Shown one piece after another: positions 15,666 through 24,095 of a stretch of 64,000 nucleotides of DNA. The notes below the pieces were generated by a model. The model did no database searches. It worked only from the letters and a program-made list of their open reading frames with translations, and had not been told where the DNA came from. The position numbers and the translations under genes are program-made. The first letter of the stretch is position 1, and each line of letters begins with the position of its first letter. The stretch comes from AP-15 sp050729795. Lineage in GTDB: Bacteria > Pseudomonadota > Alphaproteobacteria > ATCC43930 > CGMCC-115725. The stretch covers positions 28,483-92,482 of the forward strand of contig JBOHME010000004.1 in assembly GCA_050729795.1 (NCBI GenBank), written 5' to 3'.

Positions 15666-16553
15666 TTACAGCGGTGGCTCGGCCTGCCCGCGCCGGCGGC
15701 AGGCGGCGATCATGGTGTTGCGCAGCAGGCAGGTGATGGTCATCGGCCCGACCCCACCCGGCACCGGAGTGATTGCGCCGGCGACTGAACGCACCGCCGC
15801 GAAATCGACATCCCCGACCAGCCGGCGGCTGCCATCCGGTCGCCGCGCCGAACTGATGCCGGCATCGACGACGATGGCGCCGGGCTTGACCCAGTCCGGT
15901 GTGACCATCAGCGGGCGGCCGGTCGCGACCACCAGAATGTCGGCGCGGCGGGCGATCGCGGCGGCATCCTGCGTTTTCGAATGAGCTGACGTGACCGTGC
16001 AGTCGGCGGCCAGCAGCAAGGCCGCCATCGGCTTGCCGACAATGTTCGAGCGGCCGAGCACCACCGCCGTTGCCCCGGCCAGATCGCGCCGCACCGTGCG
16101 CAGCAGCATCATGATGCCCTGCGGAGTGCATGGGACGAGCCCGGGCAGCCCGGTCCACAGCCGCCCGACATTGGTCGGATGAAAACCGTCGACGTCTTTC
16201 GCCGGGTCGATCGCGGCGATCACGTGGTGCATGTCGATCTGCCGCGGCAATGGCAGCTGCACCAGGATCCCGTCCACCTGGTCATCGTTGTTCAGCCTGT
16301 CGATCTCGTCAATCAGCGCCGCCTCGCTAGTGTCTGCGGGCAGCCGCCGCCCGAGCGAGGCGAGGCCGGCACTACCGCACGCACCCGCCTTGGCACGCAC
16401 GTAGCTGTCGCTCGCCGGGTCGTCCCCGACCAGGATCGTGGCGAGGCCGGGGATAAAGCGATGCTGCGCCTGGAGCTCGAGCGCGGCCGTTGCGACGCGC
16501 TGGCGTAGCGCGGCGGCGATGGCTCTGCCGTCGATTATCTGCGCATCCGCCAC
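15666..16553 (-). CDS. folD: Methylenetetrahydrofolate dehydrogenase / methenyltetrahydrofolate cyclohydrolase
   Basis: Bifunctional C1 enzyme interconverting 5,10-methylene- and 10-formyl-tetrahydrofolate with NADP. 295 aa. Active-site region SYVRAK with Tyr51 and Lys55. VQLPLP (about 99-104). PCTPQGIMMLL. NADP loop VVLGRSNIVGKPMAALL. C-terminal PVPGGVGPMTITCLL. It diverges from the isocitrate-lyase-family gene with a 124-bp spacer. Confidence 0.97.
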   Translation of the reverse strand: MADAQIIDGRAIAAALRQRVATAALELQAQHRFIPGLATILVGDDPASDSYVRAKAGACGSAGLASLGRRLPADTSEAALIDEIDRLNNDDQVDGILVQLPLPRQIDMHHVIAAIDPAKDVDGFHPTNVGRLWTGLPGLVPCTPQGIMMLLRTVRRDLAGATAVVLGRSNIVGKPMAALLLAADCTVTSAHSKTQDAAAIARRADILVVATGRPLMVTPDWVKPGAIVVDAGISSARRPDGSRRLVGDVDFAAVRSVAGAITPVPGGVGPMTITCLLRNTMIAACRRRGQAEPPL

Positions 16554-16677
16554 CCCATGTTCTCCGTGTTGATTGACGGCTGGGAAAATCTATACCGGGC
16601 GCGGCCGGCGCCGACAATATCTCGTGCCGCCGATGGCCGGCCGGCCCCGATGCGGGATGTGGCGAGGGAGTAGGCAG

Positions 16678-17550
16678 ATGACGATGCGGCAACGAATGCG
16701 GCAGCTGATCGAGCGCGCCGGCTACACGATGGTGCCAGGCGCCTATGACACGCTGACCGCGCGGCTGGTCGAGCAGGCCGGCTTCGAGGCGGTTTACCTG
16801 ACCGGCGGAGGTTATTCGCGGGCCAGCGGCTATCCCGATCTCGGCCTGCTCACCCTGTCGGAGAATGTCCGCTTCATCGGACAGACCGTCGAGGCGGTCG
16901 GGGTCCCGGTCATCGCCGACGCGGATACCGGTTATGGCAACGCGATCAACGTAATCCGCACGGTGCGCGAATATGAAAAATCCGGGGTCGCCGCGTTCCA
17001 CCTCGAGGATCAGGTAGCGCCGAAGAAATGCGGTCACTACGACGGCAAGGAGGTGATCCCGCTCGACGAGATGGTCGGCAAGATCAAGGCTGCTGTCGAT
17101 ACCCGTCGGGATCGCGATCTGATCATCATCGCCCGTTCCGACGCGCGAGCGATCGAGGGGCTCGATGCGGCGATCGACCGGGTCAACGCCTATCTCGAAG
17201 CGGGTGCCGATGTCGGCTTTGTCGAGGCGCCGCGGAATTTCGAGGAATTGCGCATTGTCGCCCGCCGCCTTGCCGGGCCGGCACTAGTCAATGTGTTCGA
17301 AGGCGGCAAGACACCGATGGTGCCGGCGCATGAGCTTGAAACGATCGGCTTTCGCCTCGGCATCTATCCCTCGCAGACCCACCGCGCCGCGATCCGGGCC
17401 GCGCAAAAGGTGCTGCGCGTGCTGCGGGAGGATGGCGACACGACCCGCGTCGAAGCCGAGCTCGCCACATTTCAGGAGCGCGAGGACGCGGTCGGCACCG
17501 CAGGCTGGCGCGCGCTCGAAGAAAAATACCTGGGGCCGACGGCAAAGTGA
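16678..17550 (+). CDS. Isocitrate lyase/PEP mutase superfamily C-C lyase
   Basis: 290-aa TIM-barrel enzyme of the 2-methylisocitrate lyase / carboxyphosphonoenolpyruvate mutase family, which breaks or forms a C-C or C-P bond next to a carboxylate using Mg2+. The lyase signature KKCGH is at 116-120, DADTGYGN (about 80-87) binds metal, and the barrel motif RSDAR is present. The KKCGH loop favours a lyase (methylisocitrate-, dimethylmalate- or oxaloacetate-type) over a phosphonate mutase. The start at 16678 has a GGGAG site. No prp genes are nearby, so the substrate is open. Confidence 0.85.
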   Translation: MTMRQRMRQLIERAGYTMVPGAYDTLTARLVEQAGFEAVYLTGGGYSRASGYPDLGLLTLSENVRFIGQTVEAVGVPVIADADTGYGNAINVIRTVREYEKSGVAAFHLEDQVAPKKCGHYDGKEVIPLDEMVGKIKAAVDTRRDRDLIIIARSDARAIEGLDAAIDRVNAYLEAGADVGFVEAPRNFEELRIVARRLAGPALVNVFEGGKTPMVPAHELETIGFRLGIYPSQTHRAAIRAAQKVLRVLREDGDTTRVEAELATFQEREDAVGTAGWRALEEKYLGPTAK

Positions 17551-17631
17551 GCCGGCGCGGCGCACCCGGCGCCGATGCCCGAAACATGTGCTAGACTGCG
17601 CCGGCTGCAAGTCAGGGATGTTCGGTTCGCA

Positions 17632-18645
17632 ATGCAAAGCGAGGTGGCAACCGCCTTCCGGTCACCGCCCGTTCCGGTTCCGCGGGCCGAGGCGCGCGGT
17701 GCGGCGCTGGCGATCCGGCTCAGCGCGGTGATCCTTGCTGCGACGACCGACGAGCCGCGGGTCCTGACCCTGCGGCTCGGCCAGGAGCCGTTCGAGGCGC
17801 TGCCGTCGGGTCCGCTGGAGATCGAGCACCGCACTCTCGAAATCGGGTTGCGCGCCTGGGTCGAGCGCCAAACCAGCCAGAAGCTCGGCTATGTCGAGCA
17901 GCTGTATACTTTTGGCGATCGCGACCGGACAGAAAGCGAGGAGCCGCGGCCGGGCCGGGCCTTGACCGTCGCCTATCTGGCGCTGGTGCGCGAAGCTCGG
18001 ACCGAAGGGGCGGCCGAAGCGGAATGGCACAGCTGGTACCGTCATTTTCCGTGGGAGGACTGGCGCACCGGCAAGCCGGCGGCGCTCTTTCCTCTCGAAG
18101 AGCGGCTCGCCCGCTGGGCCGAGAACGCCGCGGGCGAGGTCGAACGGCGGTTGCGGCTCGAGCGGCTGAGTCTGGCCTTTGCCGCTTCGTGGAACGAGGA
18201 GAGGGTGCTCGACCGCTACGAGCTGCTCTACGAAGCCGGGCTGATCCCCGAGGCTTGGCGCGGCCGCGGCCGCTCGCCGCCGCCTTCGGACGGCCCGGTG
18301 TTCGGCGTGCCGATGGCGGCGGACCATCGCCGCGTCCTGGCGACCGCGATCGGCCGGCTGCGCGGCAAAATCAAATATCGGCCGGTCGTGTTCGAGCTGA
18401 TGCCACCCGTCTTCACGCTGCTGCAATTGCAGCGCACGGTCGAAGCGCTGTCGGGGGTGCGGCTGCACAAGCAAAATTTCCGTCGGCTGGTCGAGCAGCA
18501 AGGGCTGGTCGAGGAAACCGGCGGCATCAGCGCCGAGACCGGTGGCCGGCCGGCGCGGTTGGTGCGCTTCCGGCGCGAAGTGCTGCTGGAACGGCCTGCG
18601 CCGGGGTTGCGGCTGCGTCCGGGTCGGCGCGCGCCGGGTCTTTGA
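17632..18645 (+). CDS. NrtR-like Nudix-derived NAD regulator (COG4111)
   Basis: 337 aa from ATG 17632; a longer start at 17575 is possible. The N-terminal half (about 25-170) has the Nudix-like fold seen in alphaproteobacterial 'NAD regulator' proteins (AVILAATTDEPRVLTLRL, LGYVEQLYTFGDRDR, AYLALVREA) without a catalytic Nudix box. The C-terminal half (about 220-320) is the winged-helix domain (LRGKIKYRPVVFELMPPVFTLLQLQ .. FRRLVE). Family members are proposed ADP-ribose-sensing regulators of NAD metabolism. No NAD biosynthesis gene is adjacent. The basic, Arg-rich tail is unusual. Confidence 0.78.
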   Translation: MQSEVATAFRSPPVPVPRAEARGAALAIRLSAVILAATTDEPRVLTLRLGQEPFEALPSGPLEIEHRTLEIGLRAWVERQTSQKLGYVEQLYTFGDRDRTESEEPRPGRALTVAYLALVREARTEGAAEAEWHSWYRHFPWEDWRTGKPAALFPLEERLARWAENAAGEVERRLRLERLSLAFAASWNEERVLDRYELLYEAGLIPEAWRGRGRSPPPSDGPVFGVPMAADHRRVLATAIGRLRGKIKYRPVVFELMPPVFTLLQLQRTVEALSGVRLHKQNFRRLVEQQGLVEETGGISAETGGRPARLVRFRREVLLERPAPGLRLRPGRRAPGL

Positions 18646-18745
18646 CGAGCGGCTCGGTGGTCCCTCTGCAAATCCCAAAACTTGCGGGATCGAGCGAGGT
18701 GTCGCAGCGGCGCGGTGCACCGCAGAGCTGAACGCAGCAATCTCG

Positions 18746-18790
18746 GTCAGGCGCTCTCGGGTCAGGCGCTCTCGGGTCAGGCGCTCTCGG
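18746..18790 (-). repeat. 15-bp tandem triplicate over the comM stop codon
   Basis: GTCAGGCGCTCTCGG occurs three times perfectly (18746-18760, 18761-18775, 18776-18790). On the minus strand each copy encodes PESA followed by TGA, so the end of comM with its stop has been repeated in frame. Confidence 0.92.
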
Positions 18791-20300
18791 GCAGGCTTCG
18801 CTGCCGGCGATAGCTCAGCGCCTCGGCCACATGCCTGCGGCCGACGGTCGCCCCGCCATCGAGATCGGCCAGGGTGCGAGCGACGCGCAGCACGCGATGG
18901 TAGCCGCGCGCCGACAGGCGCAACCGTTCGGTGGCCCGGACCAGCAATGTTCGACCGTCGGCGTCGGGTGCAGCAACTTCGTCGAGCACCGTCCCGTCGG
19001 CCTCGGCATTGGTGCTGATACGGCGTTCCGGCGGCAATTCGGCATAGCGCAAAACCTGCCGGCGGCGCGCTGCCGCGACCCGCTTGGCGACGGCGCCGCT
19101 CGTTTCGCCGGGAGCCGGCAGTGCCAGATCTGCTGGTGAGACCGCGGGCACGTCGATGTGCAGGTCGATCCGGTCCAGCAGCGGTCCGGACAGCCGCCCC
19201 TGGTAGTCCTCGGCGCAGCGCGGCGCCCGGCCACACGCCTCCTCCGCGAAATGGCCGCAGCGGCACGGGTTCATCGCCGCGATTAGTTGGAACCGCGCCG
19301 GATAGGTCACGTGGCCATTGGCGCGCGCGATGCTGACCCGGCCGGTTTCGAGCGGCTGGCGCAAGGCTTCGAGTGCTGCGCGGTTGAATTCCGGCAATTC
19401 GTCGAGAAATAGCACGCCCTGGTGGGCGAGCGAGATTTCGCCTGGACGGGCGCGGATGCCGCCACCGACCAGGGCCGGCAGCGAGGCCGAATGATGCGGG
19501 TCGCGAAACGGTCGCGTGCGCGACAAACCGGTGCTGCGCAACCCGCCGGCTACCGACTGGATCATGCCGAGTTCGAGCGCTTCCGTCGGTTCGAGCGGCG
19601 GCAGCAGACCCGGCAGGCGGGCTGCCAGCATCGACTTCCCCGATCCCGGTGGTCCGACCATCAACAGATTGTGACCGCCGGCGGCGGCGATCTCGATCGC
19701 CCGCTTGGCGGTTTCCTGGCCCTTGACCTCGGCGAGGTCGAGCCCGGCGCCGGGCGAGACCGCAAGCCGAGGCTCGGGTGGCGGCAGCAGCTGGGTTCCC
19801 TTGAAGTGGTTGACGATCGCCAGCAGCGTCGGCGCGGCGACGATCTCGATTTCGCCGGCCCAGGCGGCCTCACCCCCGCAGACCGCCGGGCAGATCAGAC
19901 CCGACTCATGGCCGGCGGCCGAGAGACCCGCGAGCAGCACGCCGGCGACACCGGTCACCGAACCATCGAGCGACAATTCACCAAGGGCGGTGTAGCCATC
20001 GAGCTCATCGGCTGGCAGCACATCCATCGCCACCAGCAGCGCCAGCGCAATCGGCAGATCGAAATGGCTGCCCTCCTTGAGGACGTCGGCGGGCGCGAGA
20101 TTGACCGTGACGTGCTTTAGCGGCAAAGCGAGGCCGAGCGAGTTCAGCGCCGAGCGCACCCGCTCGCGCGATTCGGCGACCGCCTTGTCCGGCAGGCCGA
20201 CCACGGTAAAGGCGGGCAGACCCGAGGTGATCGTCACCTGGGTCTCGACCTCGAGGACCTCGATCCCGTGGAACGCTACGGTGCGAACCTGGGCGGCCAT
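18777..20300 (-). CDS. comM: ComM/YifB-type Mg-chelatase-like AAA+ ATPase
   Basis: 507 aa, normal for the family. It acts as a hexameric helicase promoting branch migration during natural transformation in characterised members. The N-terminal Lon-protease-like S5 fold (about 1-165) has GLPAFTVVGLPDKAVAESRERV. Walker A is GPPGSGKS at 216-223. Mg-chelatase AAA+ features include FLDELPEF and the NPCRCGH..C..C zinc-like cysteine set. The C-terminal helical domain has LSARGYHRVLRVARTLADLDG. Monocistronic. Its last codons and stop are triplicated (see the repeat). Confidence 0.95.
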   Translation of the reverse strand: MAAQVRTVAFHGIEVLEVETQVTITSGLPAFTVVGLPDKAVAESRERVRSALNSLGLALPLKHVTVNLAPADVLKEGSHFDLPIALALLVAMDVLPADELDGYTALGELSLDGSVTGVAGVLLAGLSAAGHESGLICPAVCGGEAAWAGEIEIVAAPTLLAIVNHFKGTQLLPPPEPRLAVSPGAGLDLAEVKGQETAKRAIEIAAAGGHNLLMVGPPGSGKSMLAARLPGLLPPLEPTEALELGMIQSVAGGLRSTGLSRTRPFRDPHHSASLPALVGGGIRARPGEISLAHQGVLFLDELPEFNRAALEALRQPLETGRVSIARANGHVTYPARFQLIAAMNPCRCGHFAEEACGRAPRCAEDYQGRLSGPLLDRIDLHIDVPAVSPADLALPAPGETSGAVAKRVAAARRRQVLRYAELPPERRISTNAEADGTVLDEVAAPDADGRTLLVRATERLRLSARGYHRVLRVARTLADLDGGATVGRRHVAEALSYRRQRSLPESA

Positions 20301-20440
20301 GTTCCCAACCTCTTAACTATAGGTGGAATGTAGATGGGGCCAGCCCGCGACGCCAGCGCGACGATGGCGCAGACCGTAGCGCAGTTGTGCGACCCGGGCG
20401 GCGGGCGTTAACCTGCGCGCTCTCGCGGGGCCATCCGGCT

Positions 20441-20481
20441 GCGAATTCATCGAATGGAGCCGCGAATTCATTGAATGGAGA
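20441..20481 (+). repeat. 21-bp tandem duplication in the doxX leader
   Basis: GCGAATTCATCGAATGGAGCC (20441-20461) is followed by a near-identical copy (20462-20481). The second copy supplies the purine-rich TGGAGA just before the doxX ATG, so the duplication includes a potential ribosome site. Confidence 0.85.
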
Positions 20482-20488
20482 CGGTGCG

Positions 20489-20896
20489 ATGCCCGATACC
20501 GCGCGTTGGCGGCTCGCTTTGGAGCCGCATCTGCTGAGCCTGCTGCGGCTCGTCGTGGGGCTGCTTTATTTGCAGCACGGGCTCAATAAGCTGTTCGATT
20601 TCCCCTCGACGCCGCATCACAATGCCTACCACTTGCTCACTCTGGTGCCGGGCTTGGCCGGCCCGTTGGAGACGATTGGCGGTTTTCTGGTGACGATCGG
20701 CCTTTATACCCGGATCGCTGCCTTTATCCTTTCGGGCGAGATGGCGTTCGCTTATTTCATGGCGCACGCGCCGCGCAGCCCGTTTCCGCTGCAGAACGGC
20801 GGCGAGCCGGCCGTCCTCTTTTGCTTCACCTTTCTTTATCTTGTCGTGGCCGGCGCCGGGTTTTGGAGCATCGACCGGCTGCGCGCGCGCCACTGA
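20489..20896 (+). CDS. DoxX-family membrane protein
   Basis: 135-aa inner-membrane protein with four predicted helices (about 14-32, 52-75, 80-98, 107-126). The DoxX core is visible: LRLVVGLLYLQHGLNKLFDFP, LETIGGFLVTIGLYTRIAAF, GEMAFAYFMAHAP, FCFTFLYLVVAGAGFWSID. The family includes a thiosulfate:quinone oxidoreductase subunit and many poorly known relatives linked to redox stress, so the specific role here is unknown. Start at ATG 20489, after the duplicated leader. It is transcribed towards the heptose genes. Confidence 0.85.
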   Translation: MPDTARWRLALEPHLLSLLRLVVGLLYLQHGLNKLFDFPSTPHHNAYHLLTLVPGLAGPLETIGGFLVTIGLYTRIAAFILSGEMAFAYFMAHAPRSPFPLQNGGEPAVLFCFTFLYLVVAGAGFWSIDRLRARH

Positions 20897-20949
20897 CCCG
20901 GTTTCCTTGTTGGCAAGCGTCGCTCCCGGGGATTCCTCGCGGACCTCTC

Positions 20950-22182
20950 TCAGCAGCAGGCCGAGGTCGGGGAACGCGACGAGAGAATCTCGGCGACGAA
21001 CTGGTCGAGATCGCCGCCCGGGAACAGATGGCTCGCGACCCCGGCGGCGGCGGCGGCGGCGCAATCGGTCTCGCGATCGCCGATCAGAAAGCTCGCCGCC
21101 CTTTCGACCGGCCAATGGCCGAGCAAATCGGTGATCATGCCCGGCGCGGGTTTGCGCCAATCGCTGGTCCGGCGGTATTGGGCAATCGCGGCTTCCGGGT
21201 GGAACGGACAATAGCGGATGTCGTCGAGATGGGCGCCGGACATGGCGAGCTCCGCGCGCATATGCTGGTGCAGGGCAGAGACATCGGTCTCCGCATAGTG
21301 GCCGTGCGCGACTCCGGCCTGGTTGGTCACGACAAACACAAACCAGCCGGCATCGTTGAGCCGCCTGACCGCGGCCGCGGCACCGTCGATCCAGCGCAGC
21401 CGGGCAACCGTCCCGACATATCCGTCATCGTGGTTCAGCACCCCGTCGCGATCGAGAAAGACGGCCGGGCGCTGCCGCCGGCGCGGCACCTGATGCTGTG
21501 CCAAGGCATAGGATTGGGGCACCCCGATATCGATGAAATAGCCGTCGAACCGCATCCCTTGCAGCAGCCCCGCCGCGGCAAGAGGCGGAAATATGTCCGC
21601 CTCGAGCGAGCAGCATCGGCCGAGACGCCCGATGAGCGCGCGTCGGCAGACATACACCCCGCCATTGACGAGCCCGGGACCCGGCTGCGATGGGCGTTCG
21701 CCAAAGCCGGTGATCCGGCCCAGCGCGCCGAGCGTGACGACGCCGTAACGCGATGCGTCGGCAAGGCTCCTGATCGCGATCGTTGCGATCGCCGCAGGTT
21801 GTGCGACAGCTCCGGCGGCCAGCGTCAACAAATTGATGTCGAACCAGGAATCGCCGTTGATCAGGAGGAATTGTGGGTCGAGACGATCGCGCGCGTGCCA
21901 CAGTGCTCCGCCGGTGCCGGCCCCTTCGGGCTCGACCGTGACCGCGAGGTCGATGCCGAACCGCGCCTTCAGCGGCGAGGCCGCCGCATATTCGGCAATC
22001 TGCGCGGCGGCAAAACCGGCGAGCAGCAGCACCTCTCTGATCCCGTGCCGGCCCAGCTCGAACAACAGCATGTCGAGGAATGGCGCACCGGCGACCGGCA
22101 ATAGCGGTTTTGGTGTCTGCGCCGTCAATGCGCCGAGCCGGGTCCCCAGCCCGCCGCATAAGATTGCCGCCTGGCGGATCAA
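20950..22182 (-). CDS. hddC-gmhB: Fused heptose-1-phosphate nucleotidyltransferase (HddC) and heptose-bisphosphate phosphatase (GmhB)
   Basis: 410-aa two-domain enzyme. Residues 1-235 are a sugar-1-P nucleotidyltransferase (ILCGGLGTRL at 7-16, PKPLLPV at 24-30, GDSWFD near 110). Residues 238-410 are a GmhB-type HAD phosphatase (nucleophile Asp244 and Asp246 in FLDRDGVLN; NQAG at 287-290; RKPAPGM at 343-349; GDRETD). It would remove the 7-phosphate of heptose-1,7-bisphosphate and then attach GMP. The GmhB zinc loop is half lost: Cys325 and His328 remain, but the usual C-x-C is SDW (340-342). It is the last gene of the minus-strand heptose set, 15 nt after gmhA. Confidence 0.88.
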   Translation of the reverse strand: MIRQAAILCGGLGTRLGALTAQTPKPLLPVAGAPFLDMLLFELGRHGIREVLLLAGFAAAQIAEYAAASPLKARFGIDLAVTVEPEGAGTGGALWHARDRLDPQFLLINGDSWFDINLLTLAAGAVAQPAAIATIAIRSLADASRYGVVTLGALGRITGFGERPSQPGPGLVNGGVYVCRRALIGRLGRCCSLEADIFPPLAAAGLLQGMRFDGYFIDIGVPQSYALAQHQVPRRRQRPAVFLDRDGVLNHDDGYVGTVARLRWIDGAAAAVRRLNDAGWFVFVVTNQAGVAHGHYAETDVSALHQHMRAELAMSGAHLDDIRYCPFHPEAAIAQYRRTSDWRKPAPGMITDLLGHWPVERAASFLIGDRETDCAAAAAAGVASHLFPGGDLDQFVAEILSSRSPTSACC

Positions 22183-22197
22183 GCAGCGCCGCCCAAA

Positions 22198-22779
22198 TCA
22201 GCGCGGCAGCGGGAACAGCGTGGCTTCGACCAAGCCGCAGATGATGTGCCCGGCGGTGATGTGGATCTGCTGGATCAATGTCGTCGAATCCGACGGCGCG
22301 TGCAGGCACAGATCGCACCGGCCGGCCATCTGTCCGCCGCTGCGGCCGGTCAGGCCGACCACCGCGAGCCCCTTGTCGCGGGCGGCATCGATCGCGCGCA
22401 GAATATTGGGCGAGCGTCCCGAGGTCGAAATCGCCATGAACACGTCATCCGCGGTGCCGAGCCCGAGTATCTGGCGCTCGAACACCCGTTCGTACCCGTA
22501 ATCGTTGCCGATCGCGGTCAGCACCGAGGTGTCGGTGGTCAGCGCCAGGGCCGCTGCCGGAGCCCGGTCGTAATTGAGCCGTGACAGGAATTCGCCGGCG
22601 ATATGCTGGGCGTCACCGGCGCTGCCGCCGTTGCCAGCGATCAGCAGCTTCTTGCCGTTGCCCAGCGCCTCGGCGATCCGCTCGGCGATCGCGGCAATCG
22701 TGTTGGCAAAAGCCGGGTCGTCGATCGTGGCCTGGATGGCGTCGCGCGATTGGACCAGGTAATTGGTAATCTCGTTCAT
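22198..22779 (-). CDS. gmhA: Sedoheptulose-7-phosphate isomerase
   Basis: Converts sedoheptulose-7-P, a pentose-phosphate intermediate, to D-glycero-D-manno-heptose-7-P, the first step of nucleotide-heptose synthesis. 193-aa SIS-domain protein. AGNGGSAGDAQHIAGEF at about 48-64, with the zinc-type ligands His59 and Glu63. TDTSVLTAIGNDYGYE and ISTSGRSPNI in the phosphosugar loop. QQIHITAGHIICGLVE gives the second His set. Its start overlaps the hddA stop by 4 nt. Confidence 0.95.
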   Translation of the reverse strand: MNEITNYLVQSRDAIQATIDDPAFANTIAAIAERIAEALGNGKKLLIAGNGGSAGDAQHIAGEFLSRLNYDRAPAAALALTTDTSVLTAIGNDYGYERVFERQILGLGTADDVFMAISTSGRSPNILRAIDAARDKGLAVVGLTGRSGGQMAGRCDLCLHAPSDSTTLIQQIHITAGHIICGLVEATLFPLPR

Positions 22780-23804
22780 CGGGGCACCTGCCATGTCTCG
22801 CAACCGCGTTCGACGAATTTCACCGGGCCGGCGACCCCGCCGGCGGCGTTGAGCGCTTCGAGCAGGCCTTGCCGGTCTTCGGGATCGACGATGAACATCA
22901 GAAAGCCGCCGCCGCCGGCGCCCGAGATTTTGCCGCCGAGCGCGCCATTGGCAAAGGCGAGCTCGCACAATGCCTCGATACGCTCAGTGGAGATGCCGGC
23001 AGCGGTCAATTTTTTGGCTTGCCAGGAATCGGCGAGGATCCGCGCCATGGCCCGGATATCGCCGGCAAGCAGCGCGTTCTTCATTTCGATCGCGTCGGCC
23101 TTGAGCCGGTCGAGTGCCGCGAGCGCGCGAATGCTGTGATCCATCATCCCGGCGGTCTGCTGCTCGATGACCTCGGCGGCATCGCGCGAGCGCCCCGAAA
23201 AACAGATGACCAGCGAGGATTCGAATTCGTTACGCGCGGCATCGCAGACCCGCAGCGGATTGACGATGACCCGGTCGCCGGCAAGAAACTCGATAAAGTT
23301 GGTGCCGCCGAAGGCCGCAGCATATTGATCCTGCTTGCCGCCGGCGAGTTCGAGGTCGAGACGCTCGATCTCGAAGGCCAAATGCGCCACGTCGTATTGA
23401 CCGAGCGGGGCGGCAAACAGCGCTCGGAACGCATCGACCAGAGCAACCACCAGCGCCGAGGACGAGCCGAGGCCCGAGCCCAGCGGCGCATCGACCGAGG
23501 TGGTGACCGTGGCTGCGATCGGCTGCCCGCCATTATGGTCGCGGACCATGCGCTCGTAGACGCCGCGGTGCAGCAGCAGCCGCGCTTCCGGCAGCTCGGG
23601 CGCCGCCTCGAAGCTTTCCTCCCAGCTCAGATCCCTGGCGCGAAACACCACCTTGCCATCGCGGCGCGGGCTGACAAAGGCGTAGGCGAAGCGGTCGATC
23701 GTCGTGTTGAGCACGGCACCGCCGAATTCGTCGCAATAGGGCGACAGGTCGGTGCCGCCGCCGGCAAGGCCCAGCCGCAATGGGGCGCGCGCCCGAATTA
23801 TCAT
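22776..23804 (-). CDS. hddA: D-glycero-alpha-D-manno-heptose-7-phosphate 1-kinase (HddA type)
   Basis: GHMP-family kinase, 342 aa from ATG 23804, chosen because MIIRARAPLRLGLAGGGTDL is the typical N-terminus. ATP loop PLGSGLGSSSA at 107-117. C-terminal GKISGAGGGGFLMF (third GHMP motif). It phosphorylates heptose-7-P at C1 with the alpha configuration, which selects the GDP-D-alpha-D-heptose branch (S-layer, capsule) rather than the ADP-L-beta-D-heptose branch of enteric LPS. First gene of the hddA-gmhA-hddC/gmhB operon. Confidence 0.93.
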   Translation of the reverse strand: MIIRARAPLRLGLAGGGTDLSPYCDEFGGAVLNTTIDRFAYAFVSPRRDGKVVFRARDLSWEESFEAAPELPEARLLLHRGVYERMVRDHNGGQPIAATVTTSVDAPLGSGLGSSSALVVALVDAFRALFAAPLGQYDVAHLAFEIERLDLELAGGKQDQYAAAFGGTNFIEFLAGDRVIVNPLRVCDAARNEFESSLVICFSGRSRDAAEVIEQQTAGMMDHSIRALAALDRLKADAIEMKNALLAGDIRAMARILADSWQAKKLTAAGISTERIEALCELAFANGALGGKISGAGGGGFLMFIVDPEDRQGLLEALNAAGGVAGPVKFVERGCETWQVPR

Positions 23805-24095
23805 GCGCGAATCCGAGATCAAGACCGAGCTCCCCAAATATGTGGCGGTCTGCGAGGCCCTTCGCGGAGAACAGAGCGATAATGCCACTCGTCCGGTAAA
23901 CTTTAGTAAAGAGCGTATGTAAGATATATGGCCATATCAGCAACGTAACATTGGCCGCGGCGGATGTCCAGTTGGGGAGGCGAGGTGCGACCGGGGATGC
24001 CTGCCATCCGATCGTCTGCGGTCCTGCCGCCCTTCGGCGACCCGGCGCCGGCGCCGGGCAGGGGCTGGCAGTTGCCCGGATGGGGCCGCTGAGCG
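23805..24095. promoter_or_regulatory. Divergent promoter region between hddA and the glycosyltransferase
   Basis: About 290 bp without a gene. The centre is AT-rich against the 65-70% GC background and contains CTTTA-G-TAAAG (23901-23911) and a 12-bp palindrome ATATGGCCATAT (23926-23937). These are likely promoter or operator elements shared by the two divergent surface-polysaccharide transcripts. No regulator gene is nearby to assign to them. Confidence 0.4.

Noticed and set aside
18746..18790. Possible CRISPR-like array
   Set aside because: Units are directly adjacent without spacers, are only 15 bp and there are three copies; no cas genes.
20821..22104. Plus-strand frame opposite hddC-gmhB
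   Set aside because: Antisense to a clear two-domain enzyme.
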